A stretch of DNA of 64,000 nucleotides, from assembly GCA_036023115.1 (NCBI GenBank), contig JAYKKT010000048.1, positions 8,135,001 through 8,199,000 on the forward strand, written 5' to 3'. Below, one piece after another: positions 34,433 to 46,443 of the stretch. Every line of letters starts with the position of its first letter. Position 1 is the first letter of the stretch. The notes under the pieces are model-generated. The model did not search any database. It was not told the DNA's origin and worked only from the letters and a program-made list of their open reading frames with translations. This DNA is from Brasenia schreberi. Taxonomy: Eukaryota > Streptophyta > Magnoliopsida > Nymphaeales > Cabombaceae. A program made the translations under genes and the position numbers.

Positions 34433-37400
34433 TGTAAACACCCAAAAAAAATTTTAATAAAAATTTTTACCTTTTTGAAAAATAGCTATTTTTGGTAGCT
34501 TTAGGTTTTTAAATAAAAATGCATCAAATGAGCTTGTTTTGGTATCAAAATTTTATGGAAGCCTCAAAATGATGGAATGTTGCTTCTCTTTCAGAAAAAT
34601 CTGAATTTGGACAAAATTTTATGAAAATAATGATTTTACCCTCAGTACCAAATTGGTAGGATTTTGCCTTTTTAAGTAATTTCCTTCAAAGAGAGGATGA
34701 TTTCAAGCAATTCCTTTTATATAAACAAATGAAAAGGTAACATTTGGAATAAAACCCAAAAATGTTTGCAAATTATAAATTTATGAAATTCCACAACTCC
34801 TGATATTAAAAAACAAGTTAAATTCAAATCAGACCTCAGAAATTTGCCCAATTGAGAAGGGTCTCATTCTAAGACCTGATACCCATGGTTAAAGTGGTTC
34901 GACACCTTACAGCCGTTGAAGTGGTTAAAGTGATTCGATACCCCACACCCATGAGAAGGGTTAAATGGTCAAGGTGGTTATAGACTGACTCATAGAGCAA
35001 AAGTAGGTCACCTTTGCAAACAGAAACTAGGAATGAAACCTAGTGTTTTTCCAAAGCAATATTTGTAGATTTCATTTAATTTGATATTTTCAAATATAAA
35101 ATGTTTTTTTTAAATGTTTGAAACCTGCCATATATAAACTCGGACCTTATGGAAACACATTCCCTAGAAAGAGATGGCATAAAAAGGCAATGACCGAGCA
35201 CCTGCCAATTTCAGCGTTGTTAGGCAAGGTAACCTGTCACTTTTAGTTTCAGGTTCTAAAAAAGGAAGGTCGGCACCTGGAAAGGAAAGCCGACTCTCGA
35301 GAAAGGAAAGTTGACGTTAAATAGGGAAAGCAGACTTCCAAGAAAGGAAAGCTCACATTCGGAATTAAATCGACGTCTAGAAGGAAAAGTCAGAGTCACC
35401 CACGCAAAAGAGAAGTGATGCTCTATTTGGCTGGCTATGATGTTCAATTTGTTTAGTAAGTTATCGAACCTTGCCAATTTCAATATATAGAAAGATCAAA
35501 ACAACCTTGGTACAATTTGGCAACCTCGACAAATCATGGGGTAAGTCACTAGGCTGCCCAAGGCTGGCCGTTTTCATCCTAGACGCCAACTTAGAAGAAG
35601 GCCACTTACCAATTCCAGCCACAAGTCCTGGCCGGTTTTGTTAAGACTTACCTGCCGATTTCAGCATGGAAGCATTGCCAACTGTAGCAATGAAGTTTCC
35701 AAATTCAAGGACATGGACTATCTTTTGGTTCATGATGCATTAAATCAAATTCAAGAGGAAGCTGGCTATTTTGGCTGTCTTTGATTCATGGGACAACCTT
35801 AGAACGATTAAATATAGGAGCATCAACAAGATAACAGGACTAAAGGGAAGCCATATTCAGCAATTTCCCCAGAAGGAAACCACGTTCAGAACATCCCTCA
35901 TAATGTGAGTCACCAAATACTAAGTCAGCCACATGACAGAACCGCCATCTTCTACCCCTGCCCCTTCTCAAGTTAATTACAGTTATGAAGATCCACAAGG
36001 TGAGCCATGTTACGGTCATGAACAGGCATACCCACAACCAACGCCTCAACAGGGTTACGGACAATAGACTCCGGTTATGTAAAGCTGAACCAAACTCAGC
36101 CATTCTATGGCAGGACAACAGTCCAATTCTCAACCAGGGAAACCGAAGGAGAGTTGAATCTACCTAAAATAACCAAACTCGGATCAGCACTTACATTGTG
36201 CTGAAAATCAGGTTTTGGAAGGCTGTGGACAGCATCCACCTTCCAAAACAAGAGCCCAACCCCTAAGGCAACTTGCCTTAGGAGTATTGGCAGCATCTAG
36301 GCAGTATTTTGCCTATAAAAGGAGCCTCAAATCAGCTCCAACTAATCCAATCCGTGGTGTCAAGAATAAATCCGTGGTGGAAACATCCAAGAACCAGAGA
36401 AAGAGAGAGAGAAAGAGAGGGAGAGAAGGAGAGGAAGAGAGGAAGAGAAAAGAAAAAGGTGAACAGGTCGTCCGGCTGCTCTTCATCCACGTTCAGTTGC
36501 TCATCATCTCTTCGTCATCCACCTTCTTCGTATTACAGGTTTTGATCCTTTACTTTAGACGTGCGATTGTTTGAAAATCTGTAATCAAAGAAGCAGCAGC
36601 TTCCATCAAGAAATGTGCTGAGGACATTGCTCCCTCTTGCCTTACGATTGCTGTTGATTCAAACGTGCATCTTAACCCTTCAACTCTAGGAATAAATTCA
36701 AAACCATAAACCTATTTATTTCTCCAGTTTTTATATGATTTTTAGGATTGGAAGTAGTTGATTGTATGCTATAGGTCGTTCTAAATCACTAAGGGAACAT
36801 GCACAATTTTCTGCAAAACTGAAGTTCTGAAATCATCTGCACACACCTGATCACGGAATTTTCTGAAACAAACGGCTGATCCAATCAAGTCCAGACTTGG
36901 CATGTATAAAATAGACATATCCATGAGTTCCTGGTAAAATGTTGAAGATTTTATACATTCTTTAACATAGTCAATTAAATCTAAGAACTGCATCAAATTA
37001 AATAAAAATTATTGCTTTGGAAAGATAACATCCAAAACTTTCCAGAAAGACAAATTTCATCGAAATTAATGTCTGAGCACTTAGATATTACTGTTTTACT
37101 AGGTCTCTGAGTTTCTGATACAGAACTGTTCCGAGTTACTGACTAATGAGTAGTTTTAGATTTTAATTATGAAAATCTGTAGAATAAAAATCAAAAATAA
37201 AAATAATCCTGATTCTTCACATTTATGCCTAGCTTTTGAAAAAATTTCAGAATTTTCTAAAACTCAGAAGAATTTTAAAAAAATCAGAGAACAGGCCTCT
37301 TAAAACAGACCAGTTTCTGTTTTTCAGAATCTGAAATTTCCAAAATCCGGAACTTAATCACGATTTTCTCAAACTTTCAAAGTCAGGTATTGCTTTTTTC

Positions 37401-37630
37401 GAAACTTAGCGTATTTCAAATATTTTCCAAGCATTAGGCTGAACCTTGAGCGCCTGTTGAAGAAGGCCTACGTCGATAAAAACTCACTTGTCCACGATCG
37501 TCTAAGAAAGTAAAAAAAAATCAATCTTTGTTAGTTTGAGTAAACTAACTGGCACGCTCACGCACACGACGTAGCTCAAGAATTTTGTTTCAAATCTTAA
37601 TTGGTTTTGAGATAAAAATTCACGTCTACA
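34433..37630 (+). repeat. Tat/Ogre-like LTR, plus orientation, about 3.2 kb
   Basis: The LTR starts TGTAAACACCC after a polypurine tract and ends ATTCACGTCTACA. It contains a TATA-like 'gcctataaaagg' at about 36,310 followed by a purine-rich leader. Its last 200 bp align with the inverted LTR (39,411-39,620) and with 46,250-46,443 (GAGCatcGgTTcAAGAAG; 'gtttgagtaa.cta.ctgg', cacgc). No coding sequence is supported; ORFs inside (for example 36,215-36,574) are in the Arg/Glu-coding purine leader. Confidence 0.75.
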
Positions 37631-37635
37631 GATAA

Positions 37636-38686
37636 CACTGCAAATCATGAAATGTTTTATTTTATGGATGGCTATTCGAGTTATAATCAAATCAAGTTAG
37701 CACCAAAAGATCAGGCAAAAACTGCTTTTACTACAACTTGGGGCACATACTGCTACAGAGTTATGCCATTTGGTTTGAAAAATGCTGGTGCCACATACCA
37801 AAGAGCCATGACTATCATTTTTCATGATCAAATCCATGAGCTCTTGGAAATATATGTAAATGATCTTTTGGTAAAATAAAAAACCCGATGCACACACATA
37901 GAATCTTTGCAAAAACTTTTTGAAAGACTTAGGCTTTATAAAGTAAAGTTAAACCCTCAAAAATGTATTTTTAGAGTGGAATCGGGAAAACTCTTAGGGT
38001 TCATGGTAAGCCAAAGGAGCATAGAAGTCGACCCTCTAAGTATCGAGCCATCATAGACATGCCTCCACCCTCCAACTTGACTCAAATCCGAAGCCTCCAA
38101 GGTCGGCTCGAAGTAATTAGGAGATTTATCTCCAATCTAGCAACAAGATGTGAACCTAAATAGGCTTTTGAGAAAAGAGGTTAAATTTGAATGAGATTTT
38201 GATTGCCAAAAAACTTTTGAAAGATTGAAAACTTATTTGGTAAATCCTCTGATTTTAAAACTTCCAAAGAAAGGAAAACCTTTATTGCTTTATATTTCCA
38301 TTCATATGAATGCATTGGGTGCTTTACTTGCTCAATATGAGGATGATAGTCTTAAGGAGTATGCTATTTACTACATTTTTAATACCCTATTGGCATATGA
38401 AAGAAATTATCAAGCTATGGAGAAAATGTGCTTGGCCTTGGTGTGGACTTGCCAAAAGTTTAGACATTATTTCCTAGATCACGAAAGTTGGATAGTGTCT
38501 AAACTTGATCCAATCAAGCACCTTTTTGAAAAACCTATCCTTACGGGTAGGCTAGGTAAATGGCAGCTCCTCTTAATGGAGTATGACCTCAAATTTCATC
38601 ATCAAAGCTCCATTATGGGAGAAGCCTTAGCCGATCATGTGGCCGAATTTCCTCTTCAAGATAATGAAATAAATCGATTAATATGA
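37636..38686 (+). pseudogene. Gypsy (Tat type) reverse transcriptase and RNase H fragment
   Basis: The frame reads FMDGYSSYNQIKLAPKDQ, then RVMPFGLKNAGATYQRAM, an active-site box IYVNDLLVK (YVDD in working enzymes, so Asp to Asn), a stop, and later 'LGALLAQYEDD' (RNase H start) and the Tat-type end 'QLLLMEYDLKFHHQSSIMGE' with ALADHVAEFPL. It follows the plus LTR directly, with no gag or protease, so it is a separate fragment into which that LTR was inserted. Frameshifts occur near 37,880 and 38,060. Confidence 0.85.
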
Positions 38687-38699
38687 AATAACAAAACTT

Positions 38700-39410
38700 A
38701 CAGACTTATGAAGATTGAAGTCAGACCATTCAATCTGCTGCACATTCCAAGGAGAGCCACCTGTGGCTGCATGCCTGTCTATTCTACTCTAAACAAACCT
38801 AAACCCTAATGACTTATTTATAATAATGTTTTAACTTAAAAGACTAAACTACCCTGTCACTAATTACATATTACAATTGTAACATAAACGAAAAATGTGC
38901 TGCTATGATATGACTTTAACACTCTCCCTCAAGTTGGGTGAAGGATATTACAAATACCCAACTTGGATAAATTGTCTTTAAGCTGTCGAATGGTGGTAGC
39001 TTTAGTGAGAAAATCAGCTCTTTGCTTTTCTGATTTGACATATTCCAATTTGAACTCTTTGTGTGAGATCTTCTTTTGAATGAAATAACAATCAATCTCC
39101 ACATGCTTAGTTCGTTCATGATAGATTGGATTTGAAGCCATCTGAATAGCTGCAATGCTGTCACAATATAGAGGAATAGGTCATATCAACGGAAATCCCA
39201 ATTCACAAATTAATGAAGAAACTCACTTTCCTTCGCATATAGCTTTGGCGACGACTCTATATTTAGCTTCTGTAGTAGATCTGGCAACAACTGTTTGTTT
39301 TTTGCTTTTCCAAGAAATTAAATTGCCTCCAAGAAGTATAATATATCCAGTAGTAGATTTACGATCATCTTTTGATCCAGCCTAGTCTGCGTCTGAATAC
39401 AATTCAATAC
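38700..39410 (-). mobile_element. Copia RNase H end and 3' LTR fragment
   Basis: On the minus strand the RNase H reads IELYSDAD.AGSKDDRKSTT, 'ATTEAKYRVVAKAICEGK'-like sequence and, further, [20 protein letters not shown] and [11 protein letters not shown]. Near 38,925 'tttaaca' followed by 'ctctccctcaagttgg' fits an LTR end next to a polypurine tract complement, so 38,700-38,930 may be the 3' LTR. The right edge (39,410) is where the inverted Tat LTR begins, so that element was probably inserted into this copia. Confidence 0.75.
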
Positions 39411-39889
39411 TGTAGATGTGAAAATTCTCACTTTGGGTTCTTAGGCCTAAAGTGAACCTTTTCGTATCTACGACACTTTAGGGCGTGCCAGCTAGCTTAC
39501 TCAAACTAGCGAAGGATTTTGGAAATATCTGACATTTTGGGCGATTGTGAGGAAGTGGGATCTTTTTGTTGTAAACCTTCTTGAACCGATGCTCAAGGGT
39601 CGGTTTAAACACTTAGAAAATCTCAATTTTTAACACACATGGACTTTTGAAAAGAACACGAAAGTATCTTGTCGGTTGTATGCCTATTTTGCAGATTTTA
39701 TCTACGTGGGTTGCACGTATCCAAGTCTTTGTTTTTACGCTATTTAGGCCAGCTAGGTGTGTGCACAAGTGACCTAAGTTTGGCAATTTTTTTTTGAGCG
39801 GGTACTCGAAGCTTTTTCGAAAGTGTACGTAATGCAAGTATGCGAAGTATATCGGGTTCGAAGGGTATGATGTGAGCTAAGCTCGAAAT

Positions 39890-40680
39890 TAAAAGCAACT
39901 CACACAACCTAAATGTAAAACCCGAAATGTAAAGACATAGCTTAAAGGGAAATACCTGAAATTTAAAGGCAACTCACATGACTTGAATGTAAATTGCCGA
40001 AGGGAGATATACTTATATTAAGAGCGGAAAGGCTCAATGCACGCGTGTATGAGTGTAGAATTGAAATGACAAACTCACATGACTTGAATTGAACTTGCCG
40101 AAATTTTAATATAAGTATATATATGAGCGGTAAAGCTCAACGTGTTTGTGTCTGTTGTGTGTAAATGGAAATGCAACTCACACACACGACTGAAATTTAA
40201 CTTGTGGAACGGGGAAATATAGATATAAGAGCGGAAAGGCTCAATGTGTACATGTGTTGTGTATAAATGTAAAGACAACTTACACGACTGAAATTTAACA
40301 ACCCAGAATGTAAATACGTACACAGCTGAACCGTAAAACTCACGCAGCGGAAAGTATATAGATATGTCTATATCTTAAGGGCTTCCAAGGCCAAAATGTG
40401 CGTGGGTGTGGAGCAAGTGCTCGGGTATCCTTTGGGTGAGTGTGGAATTGAAATGATAAACTCACACGACTTAAAGTAACAACCCAAATGAAATTGCAAC
40501 TTATAATGGCTCTTACTAGAGTCTTTGGAGTAAGAGCGAAAGCTCAATTATGTACGTGGGTGTCTTGTGTACGAGATAAGAGCTAAGGCTCAAGTACACG
40601 TGTGTGTGTCTCGTGTACGAGATAAGAACTAAAGCTCAAGTGCACGTATGTGTCTCGTGTGTCAAGCATAAATATTACAT
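39890..40680. repeat. Tandem repeats of about 100 bp inside the LTR
   Basis: Units recur around 'aactcacacgacttgaa', 'gagcggaaaggctcaatg', 'gtgtgtgtctcgtgtacgag' and 'ataagagctaa.gctcaag'. At least six imperfect units are visible. They are non-coding. Confidence 0.7.
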
Positions 40681-41039
40681 CCCGAGGGGAGACAACGCTC
40701 CATTAATACAACTCCGTATCCGAATTGAATTAGGTATGAAAGGAGTAATATAAATACCGAATTTTAAACACTTACAAGTGATTCGGGCTTTTCTTCTCCT
40801 TGCTCACGCTTGGGCTTGTGTCCACCTTGGGCAGCCAAGAGGGGTCTCCCTAGGCGGGTTTGAGAGAGAGTTTGGGGCTTTAGTGAAGGCTCGTAGGTTG
40901 GGAGCTTGGGTTCGGCCAAAAGGGTGGGTTGTCTAAGGTCGCTCCTAGGGTAGGTCATGGCCAAAGGGGTGGCTCAGCTAGGCTAGTCACTACCTAGTGG
41001 GGGGTGGTCCTAACACAACAAGGCACTAGGCGCCGGGTG

Positions 41040-41290
41040 TGAAAAGGGGCAGCAGCTCGGTGCTGCAGAGGTGCAGCACGACAACCAAGCGCACAGGTGC
41101 TAGGTGCTGAACAAGAGCGCTGGGTGCTGTCGTTGTAGGTAGGGTGCGCGCAAGCGAGAAGCAAATAGGGCGGTGCGTAGGGCACGTGGCAAGTGCGTTG
41201 GGGTGCAGGGCGGTGCGCAAGGTGCGCGGACAGGGCGCAGGGCGCAGGGCAGTGCGTAGGGCACGCAGGCAAGGCGCCGGGGCACACGGT
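41040..41290. repeat. GC-rich minisatellite inside the LTR
   Basis: Short words such as gggcggtgcg, tagggcacg, caaggtgcgcgg and cagggcgcag recur. Reading frames through it give Pro/Ala/Cys/His-rich peptides in several frames at once, which marks a repeat and not a gene. Composition contrasts sharply with the AT-rich neighbourhood. Confidence 0.75.
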
Positions 41291-41659
41291 TGGATCGGGG
41301 GTGTGCTAGGGTTTTGGTGTTTAGCTTATGGGTAGTTTGAGTGGGTTAGGCTAGGTTTAGTCCAGTTAGCGTGAGGTTTAGTGATGTGGGTTAGGTGATT
41401 AGGCTAGGATTAGGAGAATTAGGCTAGGATTAGGAGACCTACCTCTTGGAGCCGATCCTTCTTGGTTGAGCCCACTTCCAAGCCACGGTTGCAGCCTTCC
41501 TTGATCGAGCTCACCTTGGTTGCTACCCACTTAGCCCACAAGGCTTGAACCCAACTCACCCTTAAGCCAAAATGGCTAGGTTTATCACTCACTCTCTCTC
41601 CTCCAAGCACTTTCACGAGAACTTTTTGGGGACCCCCTCACTCATATTTATAGGCAAAT

Positions 41660-41930
41660 GAGGTGGTCTTAGCTTTGGATATGGGTTTGAGATCTGGATC
41701 CAAATCCAAATATTATTTGGATTTAGATCTGGATATTTATGACCAGATCCGATCCAAGTCCAAACATTTATATGGATATGGATCTGGATATTTTGGTAAA
41801 GATCCGATCCAATCCAAACACTATTGGATCCAATCAAAATCCAAACACTATTTGGATCGATACAAGTCCAAACACTATTTGGATATGGATCTGGATAATT
41901 ACGGTTCAGATCCTATCCAAATATTCTCTA
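41660..41930. repeat. GGATATGGATCTGGATAT-type tandem repeat
   Basis: The words ggatatggatctggatat, gatccgatcca and aaacactatttggat recur with variations, giving both direct and inverted symmetry. It lies inside the minus-strand Tat LTR. Confidence 0.8.
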
Positions 41931-42451
41931 AACAGTCCTTCTTGGCGTTTCGAGATGGACGGTTTGTGCAGGCTCTAGCTTTATCAGCAATTTGTCTTAT
42001 GCTGGTTTTCCCCAATTTTATCGTCTGAACTCCATCTCGTCTTTTTGGACTTCGTTTTGCTCGATCATCGTTTTGGGCTTGAATTTCTGTTGCTTGGTGG
42101 ATGTGCTTGACTTGGCTTCTGGGTGCGCCAAGCTTGTAGTCTGCTTCGGGCCTGGGCCTTCCTTTTGCCTTTAGACCCTAGCTTTTATCAGGCTAGGGTG
42201 CTACTTTTGGGCCTCTGCACCTATTTCTGAGGCTGCTTTCGATCAGGGTTCACTTGTTCATCTTGTCTTTTTGGCAAAAAATGGGACTTTGGCCCATATA
42301 TGTGAAATTTGATTTGAACGGGGTTTTAAAATAAAATTTGGAAGCTTTTACAGCCCCTGGGTTTTCGAAAACCTCCAAAATTTGGCTTTGAAATGAATTT
42401 TAAAACTAGGCATTTTGGTTTTGAAATTCATTTTATTTTGGGGTGTTTACA

Positions 42452-43626
42452 GATGCCCCTCTTTGGTATTATCCAAATTCATTTGGATAATGGCAAAGAC
42501 GACAACACCCCTGTTTGCTTTCTCTCTGGATTTGTCCTCGAGAATATGGGATCATCCAAGTTTTGAGAAAAACATTTATTTTAAGCCCAATAAGAGGGGA
42601 TTTTCGCCAAAGGGGACTTTGCCTAAGATGGTGCTAGTCCTGAATGGGATTGATGCAAGTGTCTATGCATAAATATGAATGAGTGGCATGGGATGATGTG
42701 CTAGGAAGTATGGTCTCCTAGAGACTTAATATAATGGTCGAACTTTGGAATCCTATGAAGACCTGTTGCACCAAGTGAGCTGGTCTTATATTGCTCGATG
42801 TTCGAGGATTTTCTAAACTCGTTTTTGAAAGAGGAAAGCTCCTTTTAGCTTCAATCCTAAGGATTTCAGCTTTTCGGTGTTTTTCCTTTACTTGATTCTT
42901 GATACTCGTTAATTTAGCAAAGGTTTTATAAGAAAATCAAGCCATATTTCAAAATTTCTACGCCTTACTCAGACGTCTAACTCTCAAACAAGACGAGATT
43001 CAAGTAAGCAAATCCTATTTTTACTTTAGGATTCCTCGAAATGAACCCTTCTTCACCTTGGGATAAGTCGCAGGGATGGGAAAGAGTTTACCACGGTCCC
43101 TTCTGGACTGTCCCGTGGTTTGAGACACAAAGGCGGAAAACTACTCTTTTTGAGCTTTTTGGCCCCTTTTTTCTATGTTTTTCGTAGAGGTTCTCCCTTT
43201 GGGAGTATTTTTTCTTTATTTCCTCTTTTCCATAGAATACACGAATTTTCTTTTGATTCAACTTTCTTTTGGGAAAGAGGCCTTGCAGGGATTTCCCTTT
43301 TTCTTCTTTTTGGCCAAGTTTTCCTTTTGGGGAAGAGAAGAGAAACGGGGAAGGACTTATCCCAAGGATCTACTTGATTCATCCCAGATCAACCTATTTA
43401 GAAATAGCACGTACTACTTGCAAGTATCTTGCTATTTTGAACTAGGCCTTCTTTTGTAAGAAGAAGGATTTTTGAAAATGTAACCCATTACTTTTGAGAA
43501 AACTCCGCTTTTTCACAAGCAATTGAGTCTCTCATTCAGGGTTTCACGATTTGCTTTGATCCTTACTCACAAAGTTTCAAAAAGGAGGTTTTCAAAATAT
43601 TTTCGAAATAGGGCTTAGCTTAGACC
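42452..43626 (-). other. 3' untranslated region of the minus-strand Tat element
   Basis: Between the integrase stop and the LTR. It aligns, inverted, with about 33,490-34,432. No conserved frame was found. Confidence 0.6.
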
Positions 43627-44485
43627 CTATATATAGTATTTTTTCAAAAATTGAGCATTCATAGGGTCGACTAAGTTCCTACCCTCAACATCGACTAGCC
43701 AATATGCATTGTTCGTGGTGGTTTCACGTACCACATAAGGGCCATCCCACTTGGGCCGCCACTTTCCAAGTGGATGTGGGCCACGATATTGGATGATTTT
43801 GACCACAAGGTCTCCTACTTTAAAGTGGCGAGGTCTCATATGCTTCTCATAGTGTCGGGCTACCTTTTGCCGGTATGCATGTGCATGATCCATGGCAAGG
43901 AGCCTTCGCTCATCTAGTAAATCAAGTTCGACCATTCTAGCATGCTGTAGCGTTTCTAGGGGAAGGTCGAGTGCAATGGATGTATGGAATGAATGAATTT
44001 TGGTATGGATGGGGAGAATGGCGTTTGTGCCATAGACCAACTCAAATAGCGTGGCATTTGTGGGAGTTCGGATGGAAGTCCTATAAGCCCATAAGGCTTC
44101 ATCCAGCTTTTCATGTCACGTTCTACCCTTCTCTAAAGTTTTCTCAATAATGCTTATGAGAGTCTTATTGGTGGCTTCGGCTTGGCCGTTGCCGTGAGGG
44201 TAGTAGGGCGATGAGAAGTGGTGAGTTATGCCATACGTGTTACATAACTTAACCATCCTCTCGTTTTTGAAGGGGGTGTCATTATCAGACACTAGGTCTT
44301 TTGGAACCCCAAAGCGAGCCAAAATATTCTTCCTAATGAATGCCACTAAATGTTGCCCCTGAACATTAGTTAGGGAGGTAGCTTCAACCCATTTGGAAAA
44401 ATATTCAGTGGCTGCGAGTATAAACCTATGCCCATTTGAAGCATGTGGAAATATTGGTCCTATGATGTCAAACACCCACATATTT
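43627..44485 (-). pseudogene. Tat/Ogre-like gypsy integrase fragment
   Basis: The minus frame 44,481-44,116 reads MWVFDIIGPIFPHASNGHRF (first Asp), LVSDNDTPFKNERM (second Asp) and HGNGQAEATNKTL (Glu), the D,D-35-E core. After a frameshift near 44,100-44,040 the C-terminal part continues with 'KVGDLVVKIIQYRGPHPLGK' and WDGPYVV to the stop at 43,627. The N-terminal zinc-binding domain is cut off at 44,485, where LINE sequence resumes. Confidence 0.88.
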
Positions 44486-45913
44486 TTTTTAAGTTTGGAA
44501 AATACTAGGAGAAATAGGAATCACTTGGCTCACAAGACTATTTAATGAAATATGGAAAAACCAAAAGATGCCCGAGGAGTGGAGAGCAAGTACACTTATA
44601 CCCGTATATAAGAACAAGGGAGACATTCAAAATTGTGCGAATTATCGAGGTATCAAGTTAATGAGTCATACTATGAAATTATGGGAAAGAATTATCGAAC
44701 GTAGGTTAAGACAAGTATCAAGTACAACAGAGAATCAATTTGGATTTATGCCAGGTAGATCTACTATTGAAGCGATTCACCTTTTGAGACGTCTTATGGA
44801 ACATTTGAGAGCAAAAAAAAAAGACCTTCACATGATATTTATTGATCTAGAAAAAGCTTATGATAGGGTACCGAGGGAGGTTCTTTGGAGAACTTTGGAA
44901 AAAAGAGGTATCCCATTGACATATATTAACCTTATAAGAGACATGTATGATGGTGCAAAAACATGTGTGAGGACTCATGAAGGAACGACAGACTTCTTTG
45001 AAGTTAATATTGGGTTACATCAAGGATCAACTTTAAGTCCATACTTATTTATAATGGTGATGGATGAGTTAACAAAATATATTCAAGATGAAGTACCTTG
45101 GTGTATGTTATTTGCAGATGACATTGTATTAGTGGAGGAGTCCAAGGAAAAAGTTAATAGAAAATTGGAACTATGGAGAGAAACATTAGAAAACAAAGGC
45201 CTCCGACTTAGTAGAACAAAGACAGAATATATGGAATGTAAGTTTGATCATTTGGCTACTTTAGAGGACATAGAAATTAAAATTGGCACACATTGCATTC
45301 CCCAAAAGAAAAGTTTTAAATAACTAGGGTCAATTTTTCAAAGCGATGGAAGAATTGATGGAGATGTTACACATAGAATTAATGCTGGTTAGTTAAAATG
45401 GAGAGGAGCATCAGGTATTCTTTGTGATAATAAGATACCATTAAAATTAAAAGGTAAATATTATAGAGCAGCAATTAGGCCTGCCATGTTTTATGGTTCT
45501 GAGGGTTGGGCAGTTAATCATCAACATGTACAAAAGATGTCTGTGACAAAAATGAAGATGTTGAGATGGATGAGTGGTCATACAAGAAAAGACCGTATAC
45601 ATAATGAGGTTATTAGAAACAAATTAGGAGTGGCACCAATAGAGGATAAAATGAGAGAACATCGTTTAAGATGGTTTGGACATATAGAAAGAAGATCAAA
45701 AGAAGAACCTGTAAGAAGGTTAGAAAAACTAAATTTGGAAAGTATTAAAAGAGGTAGAGGACGACCACAAAAGTGTTGGAAAGAAACAATAAAGAATGAT
45801 CTAGCTTATTGGGAGTTAACTGCTAACATGGCACACGATAGGGATCTGTGGAAACAAAGAATCCATGTAGCCGACCCCGTCTAGTATGGGAAAAGGCTTA
45901 GTTGTTGTTGTTG
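44486..45913 (+). pseudogene. RTE LINE reverse transcriptase and C-terminal part
   Basis: The sequence resumes at [16 protein letters not shown] and continues [61 protein letters not shown], the active-site box [13 protein letters not shown] and [16 protein letters not shown] stop near 45,322 and another near 45,392 precede the C-terminal domain, which is open from 45,486 ('MFYGSEGWAVNHQHVQKMSV' ... RGRGRPQKCWKETIKNDL ... RIHVADPV, stop at 45,882). The (TTG)n tail and the target duplication follow. Confidence 0.9.
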
Positions 45914-45928
45914 TTTGTGATTCTGTCA
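45914..45928. repeat. Target-site duplication of the RTE LINE, right copy
   Basis: Identical to 31,238-31,252 (TTTGTGATTCTGTCA), immediately following the TTG repeats. Confidence 0.85.
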
Positions 45929-46443
45929 CAGAACGCCCTGAAGCTGTTGAGTTGAGTCCAGTCTCCGATTTAATTCTGTAGATTTCTTTTCCCAAAATTC
46001 AAAATAAAAAGTGATTTAAAATCTCAACATTTCAGGCTATAACTGTAAAAATTTTGTGAATTTTGGAGATCACTAGACTATCAAGAAAATTTTGGGAACA
46101 AGCTCTGAAAATAAAACCAGTTTCTATTTTTCAAAACTTACTAATTTTGTAAACTTGAAACCAAATGCACCCATTTGTTCTTGACAAACACCTTATATTC
46201 ACGTGAATTTGGAAATATCATCTATGTATTTGAAATCCCTAAGCGTTTAGACTGGCTCTTGAGCATCGGTTCAAGAAGACCTAAAGCGAAAAGAGCTTGC
46301 TTAGCCACAAATCGCCAATTGAGTCAGATTTTCATACACTTTGCTAGTTTTGGAAACTAGCTGGCACGCTCGCGTATAAAGTAGAGTTGAAACTTTTATT
46401 TTAAGTCTCTTTATAGGCTTAGAGTAAAAATTTCATGTCTACA
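45929..46443 (+). mobile_element. Tat-type LTR relic, right part
   Basis: This continues the LTR interrupted at 31,252. It ends TTTCATGTCTACA at 46,443 and aligns with 37,130-37,630, with the same distance (about 510-520 bp) from the LINE site to the LTR end. Chromovirus integrase resumes at the next base. Confidence 0.65.

Larger units (their letters stand above)
39411..42451 (-). repeat. Tat/Ogre-like LTR, minus orientation, about 3.0 kb
   Basis: The plus strand starts TGTAGATGTGAAAATT and ends GGGGTGTTTACA, the reverse of the LTR at 34,433-37,630. The complement of a polypurine tract (gatgcccctcttt) follows at 42,452. Inside are three tandem-repeat fields (39,890-40,680, 41,040-41,290 and 41,660-41,930) that the plus LTR lacks, so the two LTRs differ strongly in the middle. 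Confidence 0.75.
31253..45913 (+). mobile_element. RTE-clade LINE, interrupted by 11.4 kb
   Basis: The element has a 5S-rRNA-derived 5' region, an apurinic-type endonuclease, a reverse transcriptase and a tail ending 'tagtatgggaaaaggcttag' plus four TTG repeats, the usual RTE 3' end. Its sequence occupies 31,253 to about 33,092 and about 44,486-45,913. At the interruption the protein jumps from 'DLAKSEKY' to [16 protein letters not shown], losing several dozen residues that RTE proteins have between them. Stops and frameshifts show it is inactive. Confidence 0.85.

Noticed and set aside
36215..36574. Arg/Glu-rich plus-strand ORFs of 119 and 78 codons
   Set aside because: They translate a purine-rich (GA)n leader inside the Tat LTR and have no conserved domain.
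40994..41287. Pro/Cys/Ala-rich proteins encoded on the minus strand
   Set aside because: Three frames are open at once across a GC-rich minisatellite inside an LTR; no start context or homology is seen.
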